Below are positions 19,314-31,839 of a stretch of 64,000 bases of DNA, piece after piece. Origin of the DNA: Erythroxylum novogranatense (taxonomy: Eukaryota; Streptophyta; Magnoliopsida; Malpighiales; Erythroxylaceae); assembly GCA_029891385.1 (NCBI GenBank), contig CM057228.1:63618523-63682522 (forward strand), given 5' to 3'. The position numbers were made by a program, and so were the translations under genes. The notes below the pieces were generated by a model, which made no database searches, was not told the origin of the DNA, and worked only from the letters and a program-made list of their open reading frames with translations. Every line of letters begins with the position of its first letter. Positions within the stretch are counted from its first letter, which is position 1.

Positions 19314-19694
19314 GACTTAGAAGAATACCCCGTTAGGCAACGGGCGTATGGCATCTGCTGGTTAATGAAATAGAGTAGTGGTCGGGATCAATTCGCGTCT
19401 GCATTAGTGTATTTTTATTTTCTGAATTTTTTTGTATTAATGATTAGGTCAATTTGTAAATTTAATAGACTGAAATAAATTGTATTTGAAAAAGGGCCTC
19501 CGTGGCCAATGTAATTACTAATGATTGTGTATGTTCATTATTTCCGCATTACGCATGTTTGTGTTTCAAAAAAACAAAATTTGATATTGAGTTTTGACTG
19601 AGCGATGTAGCATGCCACCCTCACAGGGCACGGACTCGGATATCACCGTCGATGTCAGGTTCGGGTCATGCGGGAGTGGGGTGTTACATTTAGG

Positions 19695-19706
19695 TGGTAT
19701 CAGAGC
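19695..19706 (+). other. Primer binding site of element A
   Basis: TGGTATCAGAGC, complementary to initiator Met tRNA, 6 bp after the LTR end. Confidence 0.9.
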
Positions 19707-22700
19707 CCAGAAGTACGAACTTTTATGGGAATTTACTGAAACATGGGTAAAGTCACCCACATTAAAATCATGTCATAGCAGACTGTAGCAACTGATCCCT
19801 AGTCTGAGTCGTATGGGTATGGGTCATACGCATGAACATGTGTTCGTCTGAGAAAAGTGGTGATGTGTCAGAATATGAGCCAATGAAGGTTTATGGGCAA
19901 CTGGAAATGGGAAAGGAATAATGAAAAATGACATTTATGTTGTACTGTGATTAAAAAAAACCCTCGAATGTGATCTGCATGTGAATACATTGGCAAGGGC
20001 TGATTTAGAAAGAAATGATATCAAAATAAATAATGAGATTTAAAGTGTATAAATCGAGTTGAACAAAAAAAAAACAGAACTTGCGAATATGAACATGAAA
20101 ACATTGGTTAAAAGTGATGGGAGTTATGATTTAGATTAAGAATATGTGAAAATGTTCATGAGAGATCAAAAGCTCAGGATGACTAGGTCGTTATGATTTG
20201 GACTTGTATGTTTGATAAAATGGGGATAATTGGAAATAAAAAAAAATACTTGGTTCGATATGGTAGATAAAGATTTACTACAGTTGTGGTGATTTGTGTA
20301 TTATGGAATATAGTGTATCGTAAGTGAAGATATTGTTTAAAAGAAAAGGTAGAAATGATGAGATTAAAGTGTGCAAGCCCGGTCAAAAGAAATAACTTTC
20401 TATGACTGTGAAAGGATAGATTTGGATTTGAAGCGTGATAAAAGTTATGATTTGGCGTAATAAGATGTCTGAGATACTGAGATGACACTTCTTGATGCTT
20501 CTGCGTCTATAATTTGAAATAGATTGAGAATATACATATGGACGATGAAATAATAGGAATATGATTGTAAAAGTGATGAAACGGGATACCTAAAATGCGC
20601 TTAGGTTGGATGTTGGATTGTATTTATGCATGCGAATATGAAAAAGAGGATAACTTAACGGAAAAGAGTGAATGCATTCATGATGTGATCGTGATAGGAT
20701 GTTGTATTCGAAGAAGAGTTAAATACTGGAAAAAATAAAATAGAATCGCTGTCAACATATGTGTTAATGTGAGGAAGGAGTGCAAGCCACTTTATTGGCT
20801 TACAAAATAGGTTCCTGTAATGATCAGATAGGAAATTCTAGTCATGGGCAGGGACAAGGATAGAAAGGTTAACTAGAGTAATTGAAATGTAAATGTGAGA
20901 GCAAATGTGAGTACGTATACGTGATATAAACACAACCGTCGAAGAAGATGTAAGGATTTTGGATGGTATCTGCCAGGGTGTTAATGTAAATGAAAGTGCT
21001 TAATGCCTCTTTGAGCTTCATTCTCACGGATGTATTGACCATTGAAGTCATGATGCGAATTGATCTTTCAAGATAATATGAAATGTTGAAAGGGATTTTT
21101 CTGGAAGTAGTAAAAATGACTAATAAATATTTATGAGCAAGAGGTGATTGACAAGGAATTATAAACAATATCAAGGTTTATACCTAGAATCACTGAGATA
21201 GAGTAAGAAAGCCTAGCACTGATTCCATGACCAATAGTAGAGATCATAAGCTCTTCTCTCGATTCAACAATGGAATCTGGCAAGTTTTCCATAGAGGTCA
21301 TAGGCCCCTTGCTTGATTTAATCGGGTTTGCTTCAGAAAGGAACCGATAGATGCCATGGAGGGAATTTTGAAATAAAATGACAAGTCTCTCGAAAAAATT
21401 GTTGACGTGCTGTCTTTTTTTTTTAATGAAAATGATGAGAATATTGGGGTTACATCTATAACAAAGACTCTAGTATGAGAGATGGAAAAAACTATTGGGA
21501 GTGTATACCCTATTTTGTTGATGTAAAGAAGAGGAAGAGGATTTTAGCAATTCGAGGAAATAGTCTTATTTCTGTGTGGTGAAATTTAGTCCACATCGGA
21601 GGTTGTGGAAATATGTTTTGGAAGCCACAAAGTATTTTTAATGAAGGGGTTTTCAATACAGGAAATTATGGTTGTAGATAGATTGAAATATGTGGAGCAA
21701 CAGTTATAAATGAACAGATATTAGCATAAGTCAATGTGAAATCGTTGGGAAAGTGATAGAACTACTGAAATCTGTCGAGAAAAAGAAGTTCAATGAAAAA
21801 AATTGAGGATAACATGCGATCATATTATTGAGGAATTAGTTACTCAAGGAGTTAAAAAAACTAAATACAAGCACACTGAGATTGAGGTTATCTTTAAGGA
21901 AGTTAACAATACCCCGATAGGACTATGATATTGAAGGTTAATGTGATTCAAGTAAAATGACATCAGTTGATGACTATGGTCATAAAGGTACAGAGCATAT
22001 ATTAGATACTTGAGAGAAAAGTATGTGAGTCGTGTTAATGATGACTGAAACAAAATAACGATAGTATTAAGTATGCCATTCGGATTTAGAGCTTGTGTCG
22101 TACTACAATAGAGGTTTCCAATCGAGATCAAGAGGACATTGGTTGTAATGCATAAGGTGATTTTGTATACCTAGAGATGAATATAGCTGCATGAGCTAAA
22201 TTTAGATACATGACTTGAAGATTTCTGTAATAGTAGTTGGTTTGAAAGCGTGAAATCATGATGTGAACATAAACATATTAGATATCCATTGACTAGACAG
22301 ATTAGTAGAGATTAAGGCAAGACTAAAATTGGAAAAGATTGAAAGGATTGTGCTAAGGGAGCTATCCTAATAAAGCTAATGTTTCAATCAACAGTATCGA
22401 ATAGACTATTTCATAGTGGAGTACCACATATGTGGATATTAAGTTACTCGATTTAGTGCAACAAAGAGGGTATGGTGACGAGTTCAAAATGGGGCAAAAA
22501 GGAAATCTCATTAGTTATGGAAAAGTAACAACAGTTTTGCAAAAAAGGATTAGAAAAGCCCAAATTGATTATTTGAGGAATAAAGTATGAGTACTATCTG
22601 ATAATGTGTACTACTTGATAAAGTGATGTTCTCGTAAGTGTACCTCAAAAGAACAATTGGCGGCTACGAATATCAGACTGAGTGATTGTATGTTCGAGTT

Positions 22701-23282
22701 TCTTATAGTCTTGACCATAGGAGACAATTATAAAGCTTATATATCTAGAATGCTTCAGCGCATAAGATTAAAATTTATGTATAGTGCCAAGTAACTACAG
22801 GCAAGATCGTCATTATTTGGTGAGACGACACAAAGAGTCGATCACCCTGAGTAAAAGTCAGAACAAATCTGGAATACAGTTAGTGAGTGAAATGAATTGA
22901 AAATCGGAATAAAGTGGTTTTGATAGACGAATAGATTTTGTTGGATTACATCAAAGTTGTGACTATATGGGGACAAATTTTGAGTAAATCACCTATGCCA
23001 AGATGTAGTTAGATGAGATACAAAGGTAATAAGAGATAAAATGATGGCAAAAATGGGGCTAGGGCATGATGAGTGATTTTATGTTTAGTATTGTTATAAT
23101 CTGATATTTGTGGCATTGAAACTGGAAGTAAAGAGTTTAATATTTTGAAACTCATCAAGGACATAATTGAGGAAATATAATATCTAAACAGAGAATTGAT
23201 AGGAAACGATTAAGTGTAGGAAGTAACAGTACCCCTACCTTATTCAGTATCAAAAATGAATTTCGAGGACGAAATTTTTATT
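19707..23282 (+). pseudogene. Decayed gypsy interior of element A, pol traces only
   Basis: 3.6 kb with no ORF above about 100 codons. Weak traces in the expected gypsy order are visible: an ATGCCATTCGG reminiscent of the RT MPFG block near 22073, AAAGCTAATGTT resembling the KANV block after RNase H near 22370, and TCACCCTGAGTAAAAGTCAG resembling the integrase HP-D-GQSE region near 22840. The far 3' end keeps TTTCGAGGACGAAATTT. Stops and frameshifts are everywhere. Gag is not recognisable. Identity as chromovirus pol is inferred from order and the terminal phrase. Confidence 0.5.
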
Positions 23283-23294
23283 AGGAGAGGAGAA
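23283..23294 (+). other. Polypurine tract of element A
   Basis: AGGAGAGGAGAA directly precedes the 3' LTR TG at 23296; element C has AGGAGGGGAGAA in the same position. Confidence 0.85.
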
Positions 23295-23295
23295 T

Positions 23296-24645
23296 TGTAA
23301 CATCCCATCATCGATGGGAAGGGTAAAATGGTAATTTGGAATGGGTTATGAGTGAGTAAACTAGTCTCGGTATGTTCATGCATAATATGGCCCCCATATA
23401 TGCATAAATTGTAATTTTTGTATATGCACATGTTTGTACATGCATTCCTGACATTTCCCGGCATATGTGTTTATTGTGGAAAAATATGAATTGGTGCTTG
23501 AACATGAAATTGAAGTGGATTTTTGTTTGTTTTACATTTTTATGGAAATTTAGGAATTTTTCTGGAAATTTTTCGGGATACCTTTCCGGACCGAAAAATT
23601 TACAAGTGATAGACTGATTTGGTTTCCAGTACCGAAAATGACCGTCCAATGGCACTGAAAAATTAGATACATGATTTAAGAATTTATGAATGTTGAGCCA
23701 TTGGAATTTGGAGTAGAAATTAGATTGTAATTGGAAAAAGACCTGAAGAATGCTTTAAACCGGGACAAGTGGCAAATGACACATGTCACTTGCCTACTTA
23801 GTCTTATTTTCATTTGTTTATATAAATATCCTAAGCTTGGTCAAGTCTTTCATGACACTTCACATTTAGCAAGAGTGGAAGGTGCTTTTAAATGATATTT
23901 TCTCCTTCATTCGAAAGTTCCTCCTTCCTCCTCCTTCGGTGGTTCTTTCCACCTAGTAAGTGCTACTCTTTTCCTCCTTATTTAAGGTTCTTCTATCTTA
24001 AGTTCTTCCTCTCCATGTGTCTAAGTTTAAGCCTTGTGGTGATGATTGTTGTGTATGATAGTGAGGATTGCTGTGGGTGTGAGTGGAAGGGAGAAATTGG
24101 GGTAGTTTGAAAAGTGAAGGCTTTGAAGCTCAAATAGGTTAGAATTGTGCTTTTTGTATAAATGGGTAATTCAATGCATTCTTTGTGTTGTTTATACACT
24201 AAATTGGATGAGAATTTTGTTGTTGTATGTGGGTATGTAATTTGGTTATTTAATTTATGGTTGATTGATGAATTGATGAGGCAAAATCTAATGAATATAA
24301 GTAGAGAAATTAAGATGATTGAAAGTGAAATTATGCTTAAAGATTAGTGTAAAACATGATGGATGATGGGATGAGTGTGTGCTATAATTTGTGGCCTTAT
24401 GTTCAAGAATAAGATTTGAGTGAGTTATGATAGGTATAAGAAGTAAATAGAGTGAGAAATGGTGTAGAAATGGTATGGAAGTGATAGGATTTGGTTTAGG
24501 TTGAAAATCTGGAAAAGTTACCTTGTACATGTTTCAATGTTTTTGCCATAACTAGTTGTGTGGTTAAGCAATTGAGGTGAGGTTTGTCTTAAATTAAAAT
24601 TGAGACATTTGGCTACATTTCTTGTGAAGAAAGTGCCGCCCAATT
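23296..24645 (+). repeat. Element A 3' LTR, left part
   Basis: Matches 15715-17045 of the 5' LTR from TGTAACATCCC, including TATA (23819-23828). It has an extra ~21 bp (agtgagtaaactagtctcgg) after ATGGGTTATG compared with the 5' LTR. It stops at CAATT (24641-24645), the target site of B, and resumes at 42902. Confidence 0.92.
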
Positions 24646-26255
24646 TGTTGGGAAATCGGATCCAGATCTGATCCGAACGGAGCGGAATAATCACGAAACT
24701 TTTTCGTGACTTTTGATTTCCCGAAAACCAAGATCTATTTAATTCTATAAAATGATTAACACGAATCAAAATAAAGCAGAAATTTAATTCGTACCTTATT
24801 CTGAAGTTTGATCTTTATCTTGAAGCATCCCTCGAACTGTTTTCGAAACCGATCCGTCTCAACCACCGTAGCCGCACAAATGTCCGGCCTCTAACGGTAT
24901 CCACAGACAGGTTAAGAGAACTCTGTAACTTTTACAGAGAAGGTTAAGCATGAAGTGCTAGCTACATAGAGCTTAAGCCTATTTATAATAAGCTTTGGAC
25001 ATTTTTTAGTAATTTAATTAAAATTAAATATTAATTTCAATTAAACTTTAATTAGAATTACAAATAATTCTAATTAAATACTAATTATGCCCAAATAAGA
25101 TTCAATATCTTATATTGATCCTTATTTATTAAATATCTCATATTTAATCATAAAGTTTCTCAAACTTTACAATCAAGTCCAACTTGATTAAATTAATTTT
25201 GCTCTCTTCAACCCATTCTATATGTGTGACCCATTAGGTTCCCAAATATGTTGGCAATGATTATAAATTATAATTCTAATTCATAATTAAAATTAGATAA
25301 ATTAAAACTCCTTTTAATTTATCTTTAATTCTTCAATTAAACAATTTATAATCATAGATCAAGATTGACGTCTAGCAACGTATCATGACCACCCAAATAT
25401 TCAGGAATGTCAAAGAGGTTTTGACTAACCTTTCCGTGCATGATTTTTCTGTATAATTCAATCATTTCATCAACTAATGTTCCAATTAGACATAGAGTAT
25501 GGAATTAATGTCTACTTTATTTTGAGTCTAATTATATTAGTTCTCCGCCATTAGCTATTGATTCAATTAATGATATTTGTAAACTGTTTACAAAATATCA
25601 TTCCACCTTGGCCAAGAATTTTCCGAATCAATATTAATCGAGAACAACGGAACATTCTCCCTAATTACTTTAGGGTGATGAATCCTATCTTAATCATTCA
25701 ACTATCTCCATACAGTTCATGCTATATCCAATGACTACCTTTTAAACGACCTTTATAGATCACGAGTAGTATCAAAACATAACAATCCTCATACAAGATA
25801 ACTTTGATGATCTCAAGTCGAAGAATCACTTATACAATCATCACAATGAGAATTCCATAGACATACAAGTAATGTTCCAAATGGATTTCTCATATCGGGT
25901 CTGTTTAGTGAACTTGTTCTCTAGCAAGCACCCACACGTTTTTTTAATTATCTCTATACTTTAGCCTATGAGATCGACTACTTCCTTCATAAGGAAAAAC
26001 AAAATGTGTTCTAGTCTTTATACGTTCTATTAATGTCCAATGTTAATAGAACAATGACTAGGAACATTTTACGAATAATACATAGATGCAATATGAACCT
26101 CGTAATTATAATCTCATTATAATTTCATTCGCAATGTATAATTATCCCATGGACTTTATCATATACATCTAAACATGTACAAGATAAAGACTGCCTTTAA
26201 ATAATTTGTCACTAAACTACAACCAAATCGATTGGCTGTAGGGCATAAACCAACA
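24646..26255 (-). repeat. Element B left (3') LTR
   Basis: 1610 bp, TG...CA. A TATAAATA on the minus strand lies at 24980-24987, mirrored in the right LTR at 41626-41633. Over the first ~205 bp I count about 12 differences from the right LTR; the remainder looks closer. No ORFs of note. Confidence 0.9.
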
Positions 26256-27610
26256 ATCTCCCACTTGCACTAAGCCAGTCATTTAAGTATCTAATACCAT
26301 ATCACCATATGACAATTATTCTACTATTGAAGTAGTGGCTTAATGAGAGAATTCTACATGATTCTCTATAGTGAGCACTTGCTTAAATCTTACAACTCCT
26401 ATCTTAATTATCATCGTAATTAAGAACATTTTCCTAAACACATTCTTGGATCTTTGATGAGACATTAGCTCCTTATCATTGCCTAATGGCTCTAATGTTC
26501 TGCAGTACGTTACTGTCTTGAACAATGCAAAGAAACTATATCAAGTTCACTAAAGAACTTGTTGATCCAATTAATCATTTCTACTAAATGAAAAATGTAT
26601 TATGGCTTAATTAGCAACCATTGCTACGTTTGAACCTTTCCAACCCTAAATGATATTGTTCTAAGTAAATAAACCTTAATTAGGATTTACTTCTAAAATT
26701 ATATCCTCATCGTCTTGAACTCAAATATCAATTCATACATAGAATAAGGGATATCTTTGATACTTCATAAGTATCTAATATCTTACATACTAAACATCTT
26801 TAGTACATTATCTATGCATTTGGACTTAGAATAAGCTAACAACGTCCAATCTATCTCTATAGATCTAATTATCATAATTAAGTTGTTACCTTTTCATATC
26901 CAACAAGAGTCGTTTTTGGACAATTATATGTTCAACAATTGAAAGTTAGAGTTGTTGTTCTCTATGAGCAATATGTCTCCACATACTCCCACTAAAGAGG
27001 GCAACTATACTCCCACTAACCTTCTTGTAGAAGTGAAAAATTCTCAATCATATTCAAAACAAACTCTTTGATTCATCATGAAAGTGAATCTTTCAATATC
27101 TCGTAGCCTTTCAACTATACCTCAAATGTATCATTAAACGCATTAGTTCCAATTAATGTATAGTCATGAGATTTGAACCTTTCAAATTCCTTCTTACTCC
27201 CACTACTTATCTTGAGAACCATTATCCTATAAGCATACATTGAAACAAACAATTTGTTCAATAGGTTTGTAAGATTATATCCAACCTTTTGGATATCTCA
27301 TAACCTTTTATTACCCATTTTAGTTCTAAACTCAATGGATAATATATGTGCTTCAACTAAGCATCACATCATTAAATCATTAACTTTGACTCTTTCAAAG
27401 ACCTAGAATTTCATATCTAATATGAAATCTAGCTAATTGATTCAACTGGAACTATAGAAGGTAAATTATTGTACTAGGCATTGCTATAGAAGAAATAATG
27501 TTGCATCCTACAATATCTCATATTGTATGTAACTCCATACATAAATCCATACCCTTATGTAATTATTTATGAAGGAATTCACTAAAGAATCTCATTCCCT
27601 ATAGATAACC
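26256..27610 (-). other. Element B interior, 3' side
   Basis: AT-rich with no gag/pol similarity and no ORF above ~60 aa. It starts with the PPT complement ATCTCCCACTT and ends at TAACC (27606-27610), the target site of C. I see no gene here. Confidence 0.6.
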
Positions 27611-28222
27611 TGTAGCGTCCCCTCACCGTAGAGTATACAACGGGGCGCCCATAGGTCGTACCGATGCATAACCTACGACGAGGGTGCACTACGATTTCGA
27701 TCATTTCTATACACCTCATGGCATCAATGTGACAAAGCAGTAATATCACATTCACTAAATTTTAAAACCAAAAGATCCATTTTCATTCATTGCATAAAAC
27801 CATCAGTACATCATCAGTCATATATACATCTGTGCAAGCCCAACAGAACTAGTACAACTCCTAGGTAAGTCATCCACAAAATACCCTAAAAGATCCCCAG
27901 CTGACAGACCTGTGGGCCATGCTCCTCTCACCGGCACACACAGCAGGAAAAGTCTCACTGACCGGAGCTAGAAGTCACTCTATCACTGTCCTGAAAAATA
28001 GATGCAATGTTGGGTGAGTTTGTGAACTCAGTGAGAAACCATCATCGATGGTCCACCCAACTCATGCATAGACAAACAATTCACGCTTTATCGTACGTAT
28101 ATCATAAACAAGAAATCGCATGCAATCAATTTCACATTTATAAGGCGATAAGCCTTTCCCACAATTCACATTTAAACATTCATATATGCAATGTATATGT
28201 GACTCTTTCATTTTCTTTCGTT

Positions 28223-28386
28223 GTTATGACCGTGCGCCTGAGCTCATATACGTTGAGTCATTGGCTCTAAAAACATTGGGCTCAAAAGCCCTAATACATT
28301 GAGCATAAAGCTCTGAAAATCGTTGGGCACGAAGCCCTATGCGTTGAGCTTAAAGCTCTGAATACGGTGGCTACACCGGTCACAAC
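28223..28386 (-). promoter_or_regulatory. Enclosed array of mini-hairpins in C left LTR
   Basis: Closed by CGGTCACAAC (28377-28386) and GTTATGACCG (28223-28232), one non-Watson-Crick position. Units with ~20-22 nt period: GAGTC-ATT-GGCTC (28255), GGGCT-CAAA-AGCCC (28278), GAGC-ATAAA-GCTC (28301), GGGC-ACGAA-GCCC (28325), GAGCT-TAA-AGCTC (28346). Stems alternate GAGC/GCTC and GGGC/GCCC. The right LTR copy is 35557-35720. Confidence 0.78.
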
Positions 28387-28979
28387 TGCCTTTATCTGAT
28401 CTTACTGTTATGCATATATGCACATGTCCAATTTATAATACATGCATCACACTGAAACTTCATATACCTAATTCTCACCATTTGAAACCAATTATGAACA
28501 ATTATACACTATTAACACTTCTATATCACAACCCAAATATTTCGAACACCTGTGGTCCAAAATCAATCAAAACAAACACATATAATCCATCCTTAACTCC
28601 ACATGGCATATTGCATAGAATTAAACACATATAGGTTGAGAAACCAACTAGGTTACTCACCTCAGAACTCCCGAGCTACTGCCGGGAAGTCTCGCCTATG
28701 TCGGACGATCGGCGAACCACTTGAGCCGCTATAACAATCAAAATTTAAATAACATTACTAATTATATCAATTTCAATGTTCAATATGCATATGTATCGAA
28801 TAATGTACGTACTATACTTGTTATGACATTTTCGATACAATTCCAAATTTCCCGATCTCAAATTCTAATTCCCGAATTCAATAATCTCCAAATTAAATTT
28901 AATCCATAATTAATTGAACCATCAAATTCCTAAATCCCATTATTTAAAACCTCAATTTCATTTTCGGAAGAACAACATT

Positions 28980-29200
28980 CCTCGCCGCGGCGTCAGATCC
29001 CCTTTCATTTCACCTCCGCCGCGGCGCACACACGCCTCGTCGAGGCGAATCACACGCCCTTCGTCACGGCGTCGACGCATCGCGTCGTCATGACGTCGTC
29101 TCTCACTCATGCAAGGCGCGCTTTTCACATGACGTCGCGGCGTGAGCAATCTGCTTCGCCAGCGGCGTGTTCTTCATCTTGCGGTGTCCAACCACGGACA
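28980..29200. repeat. GC-rich CGCGGCG motif island, C left LTR
   Basis: Repeats of GCCGCGGCGT, GTCACGGCGT, GTCGCGGCGT and similar in otherwise ~35% GC DNA. It differs from the equivalent right-LTR block (36310-36515) by many substitutions and indels, while flanks are nearly identical. The ORF at 29090-29434 crosses it and is not considered a gene. Confidence 0.75.
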
Positions 29201-30329
29201 CGCCCAGAAAACCCAGAAATTTCCAAATTTTCGACTGATAACAACTCCAAATCTAGATTTTTTCCTTACAAATCACTTCTAAATAATTCCATACACATCA
29301 TACAACTAATCTTTAGCTTCTATTTCATCAAACAACCATTATTCCCAAATTTCAACCCTAAAACTAACGAAAATACCCAATCGGAAACCCTAAATGTCAA
29401 ATCCTCAAATATACAAATTAAATCATCCAAATAACTCTATAAACCAACCAATCAAACTATGTAAGGTAAGAAATGAGTAACTTACTTGATTGATAACCTC
29501 AAATCTTCAAAGATCACACCAATCCAAGCTCATCGACACCCACGGCTATCACCCAAACAAAAACCCATTTTCATCTCTTTCAATCCCAAGCCAGAAGAAT
29601 AAATTCAAGGATGGAAGAGGAAGAAATTAACAGGAAAGAACCAAGAACAATCGAGGGAGAAGATCACGATGAAGGAAGGAGAAAATTCTTCTTCTTTCTT
29701 CTCTTTTTTTTTCAAAAGCCAAGCATCGTGATTTACAAATTCAAAGAGGAAAGGTTATAAACCTAAGGAGTCTAGGGCTTGCTTGGCGAATCTAATTGCC
29801 ACAAGTCCGAATCCGAACAACCTTAAACCAATTTCAAATTCCAATTTCTCCCAAATTCCAATGGCTAAACCCTAATTCCTCAATTCAAATTTCTAACCTG
29901 TCTGTCCCATTGGATAATCAATTTCGGAACCAGACATTCAATTAACCAGTCATTGATCAATTTTTCGATCCGGGCCTATTGCTCAGAAAATTCCAGAAAA
30001 ATTCCTATAAATCCTCAAAAATAGAAAACTCATTATCATATACTCCAATTTCATAATTCAACTTCCTAACTTTCATTTCTAACTCAAATTCAATCCTCGA
30101 GCCTATTTTGACCTAATTATCACACATGTCCTAATCATCTCCAAATTCAAGTTATCTAAATCAAATCGGAAATATGTCATACATGTATGTACGTACAAAT
30201 GCCAATTATACAAAATTCTATAATGCATGCACATGCCAAATACGAATGCAATGAACTGTACCCATCCCATCAGTGACGGGATGTTACAATTCTCCCCTCC
30301 TAATAAAAATTTTGTCCCGAAATTTTCTT

Positions 30330-30428
30330 ACCTGACTGATCAAACAGATGAGGGTACTGCCTCCTCATGTGCTCCTCAGTCTCCCAAGTCGCCTCCTCTG
30401 ATGAGTGGTTCTTCCAAAGGACTTTCAC
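30330..30428 (-). pseudogene. pol: Chromodomain of element C Pol
   Basis: Continues the integrase frame after the stop at 30429-30431. The translated blocks VKVLWKNHSSEEATWE and the following acidic helix match the C-terminal chromodomain of plant chromovirus integrases, which targets insertion to heterochromatin. It is directly followed by the PPT and LTR. Confidence 0.8.
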
Positions 30429-31403
30429 CTATAGAATCACCCGGGACCTCAACTGTTTAACCTGCGATCCAATAATCCACACCGGCTCCTCAACATAACT
30501 CAGATTACTGACTATCTTTATCTCTATCTCCTGAGCCGGAATCACATGCGTCAGGTCAGAACGATATCTCCGAAGCATGCTCACATGGAAGACGTCATGC
30601 AACTGAGACATCTCACTCGGCAACGCCAACCTGTAGGCCAACGATCCAATCCTCTCGGTAATCTCATACGGATCGATATACCGAGGACTCAACTTGTCCT
30701 TACGGCCAAATCTGAGAACTCCTCTCCATGGAGACACTCTGAGGAACACTCTATCGCCTACAGCATACTCCATCTCTCTCCGATGCTGATCCACATAACT
30801 CTTCTGCCTGTCTTGAGCCGCCTTAATGCGACTCCGAATCAGCTGTACCTTATCTACTATGTCCTGGATCAGCTCGGGACCCTCTAACATCCTCATACCC
30901 TCTTCATCCCAGTAAAGAGGAGATCTACACGGTCTCCCATAAAGCGCCTCATACAGTGTCATGCCAATGATACTCTGGTACTGATTATTATAAACAAACT
31001 CTACCAGAGGCAGATACTGATCCCATGCACCTCGGAACTCCAATACACAGGCTCTCAACATATCCTCAACAGTCTGAATAGTCCTCTCACTCTGCCCATC
31101 TTTCTGAGGATGAAACGTTGTGCGGAAGTTCAATCTCGTCCCCATAGCCGACTGCAAACTCCTCCAGAACCTCGAAGTAAACCTAGGATCCCTATCTGAC
31201 ACTATCGATACTGGGACCCCATGCAGTCGAACTATCTCTGCCACATACTTCTGGGCCAACTGATCAAGGGTATTGCTTTCCCTCACTGGCAAGAAGTGAG
31301 CCGATTTAGTTAACCAGTCCACTATGACCCAGATAATATCGCACTGTCTCGGCGTCCTGGGCAACCCATAATAAAGTCCATCGTAATATGCTCCCATTTC
31401 CAC
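30429..31403 (-). pseudogene. pol: Integrase core and C-terminal part, element C
   Basis: A 324-codon open segment. Gypsy integrase blocks: [19 protein letters not shown] (first Asp), SIVSDRDPRFTSRFW (second Asp), HPQKDGQSERTIQTVEDML (catalytic Glu), LPLVEFVYNNQYQSI and EALYGRPCRSPLYW. The C-terminal GPY/F-type module is present but altered (YIDPYEITERIG, Gly replaced by Asp). LHDVFHVSMLRRY is the standard segment before the chromodomain. The upstream HHCC zinc finger is broken by frameshifts in 31404-31560. The first Met is not a true start. Confidence 0.93.
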
Positions 31404-31506
31404 TCCGGAATGGGCAATGAATGCAATCTCCCAACTGGGGCCTAGTGCTCAGCCTTAACCTGCTGGCACGTCAAACACCGAGAAACAAACTCCGCCACAT
31501 GCCTTT

Positions 31507-31839
31507 TCATACCTGGCCACCAGAAATGCAACTTAAGAGTGCGATACATCTTGGTGAACCAGGATGCATGGCATAAGCAGCCAAATGAGCCTCCTCCAAG
31601 ATCTCACGCCTCAGATCCTCCACATCCGGAACACAGAGCCTCTGACCCATCCACAGAGTACCATCTCTCAACTCAAACTCAGATAGCCATCCAGATCTGA
31701 CTCTGTCAATCAACCTCACCAACACTGGATCCTGATCCTGCACTCTCCTGATCCGATCATGCAATACCGGCCTCAGCCTCAAAGTCGCAATCAGAGCTCC
31801 ATCCTGACTCAAATCCATCTGCACATTAAGAGCTCTCAA
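31507..31839 (-). pseudogene. pol: RNase H-integrase linker and zinc finger start, element C
   Basis: In frame with the RNase H segment, separated from it by a TAG at 31840-31842. Contains PVLVRLIDRVRSG, LWMGQRLCVPD and EEAHLAAYAMHPG, the last being the His-His half of the integrase HHCC finger. A frameshift after MHPGS destroys the Cys half. Confidence 0.85.

Larger units (their letters stand above)
15715..19688 (+). repeat. Element A 5' LTR (3974 bp)
   Basis: TG...CA ends. Contents in order: terminal hairpin CCCATC-ATC-GATGGG (15724-15738), a palindrome (16170-16193), TATA (16218), ~185-bp modules (17175-17840), a GC-rich island (17900-17965), an array of small hairpins enclosed by a 10-bp inverted repeat (18821-18995), two hairpins with a splice-acceptor-like tract (19248-19313), and GGCC...GGCC followed by TGTAA (19495-19514). 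If the TATA box is used, most of the LTR is transcribed. ORFs inside (e.g. 16291-16509) are not protein-like. Confidence 0.92.
27611..30288 (-). repeat. Element C left (3') LTR
   Basis: 2678 bp. In minus sense: start hairpin CCCGTC-ACT-GATGGG, TATA-like TTTATAACC near 29755, a GC-rich island (28980-29200), the mini-hairpin array (28386-28223), and a TGAGTT/AACTCA hairpin (28030-28015) followed by TATTTTTCAG|G (CAG 27993-27991). Apart from the GC island it is nearly identical to the right LTR. Confidence 0.93.

Noticed and set aside
19695..19706. tRNA-like TGGTATCAGAGC sites as tRNA gene fragments
   Set aside because: Each is a 12-nt primer binding site beside an LTR; no cloverleaf or further tRNA sequence is present.
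29090..29434. 114-aa and (36249-36752) 167-aa ORFs
   Set aside because: They read through the GC-rich motif island of C's LTRs; their sequences differ between the two LTRs and show no protein family.
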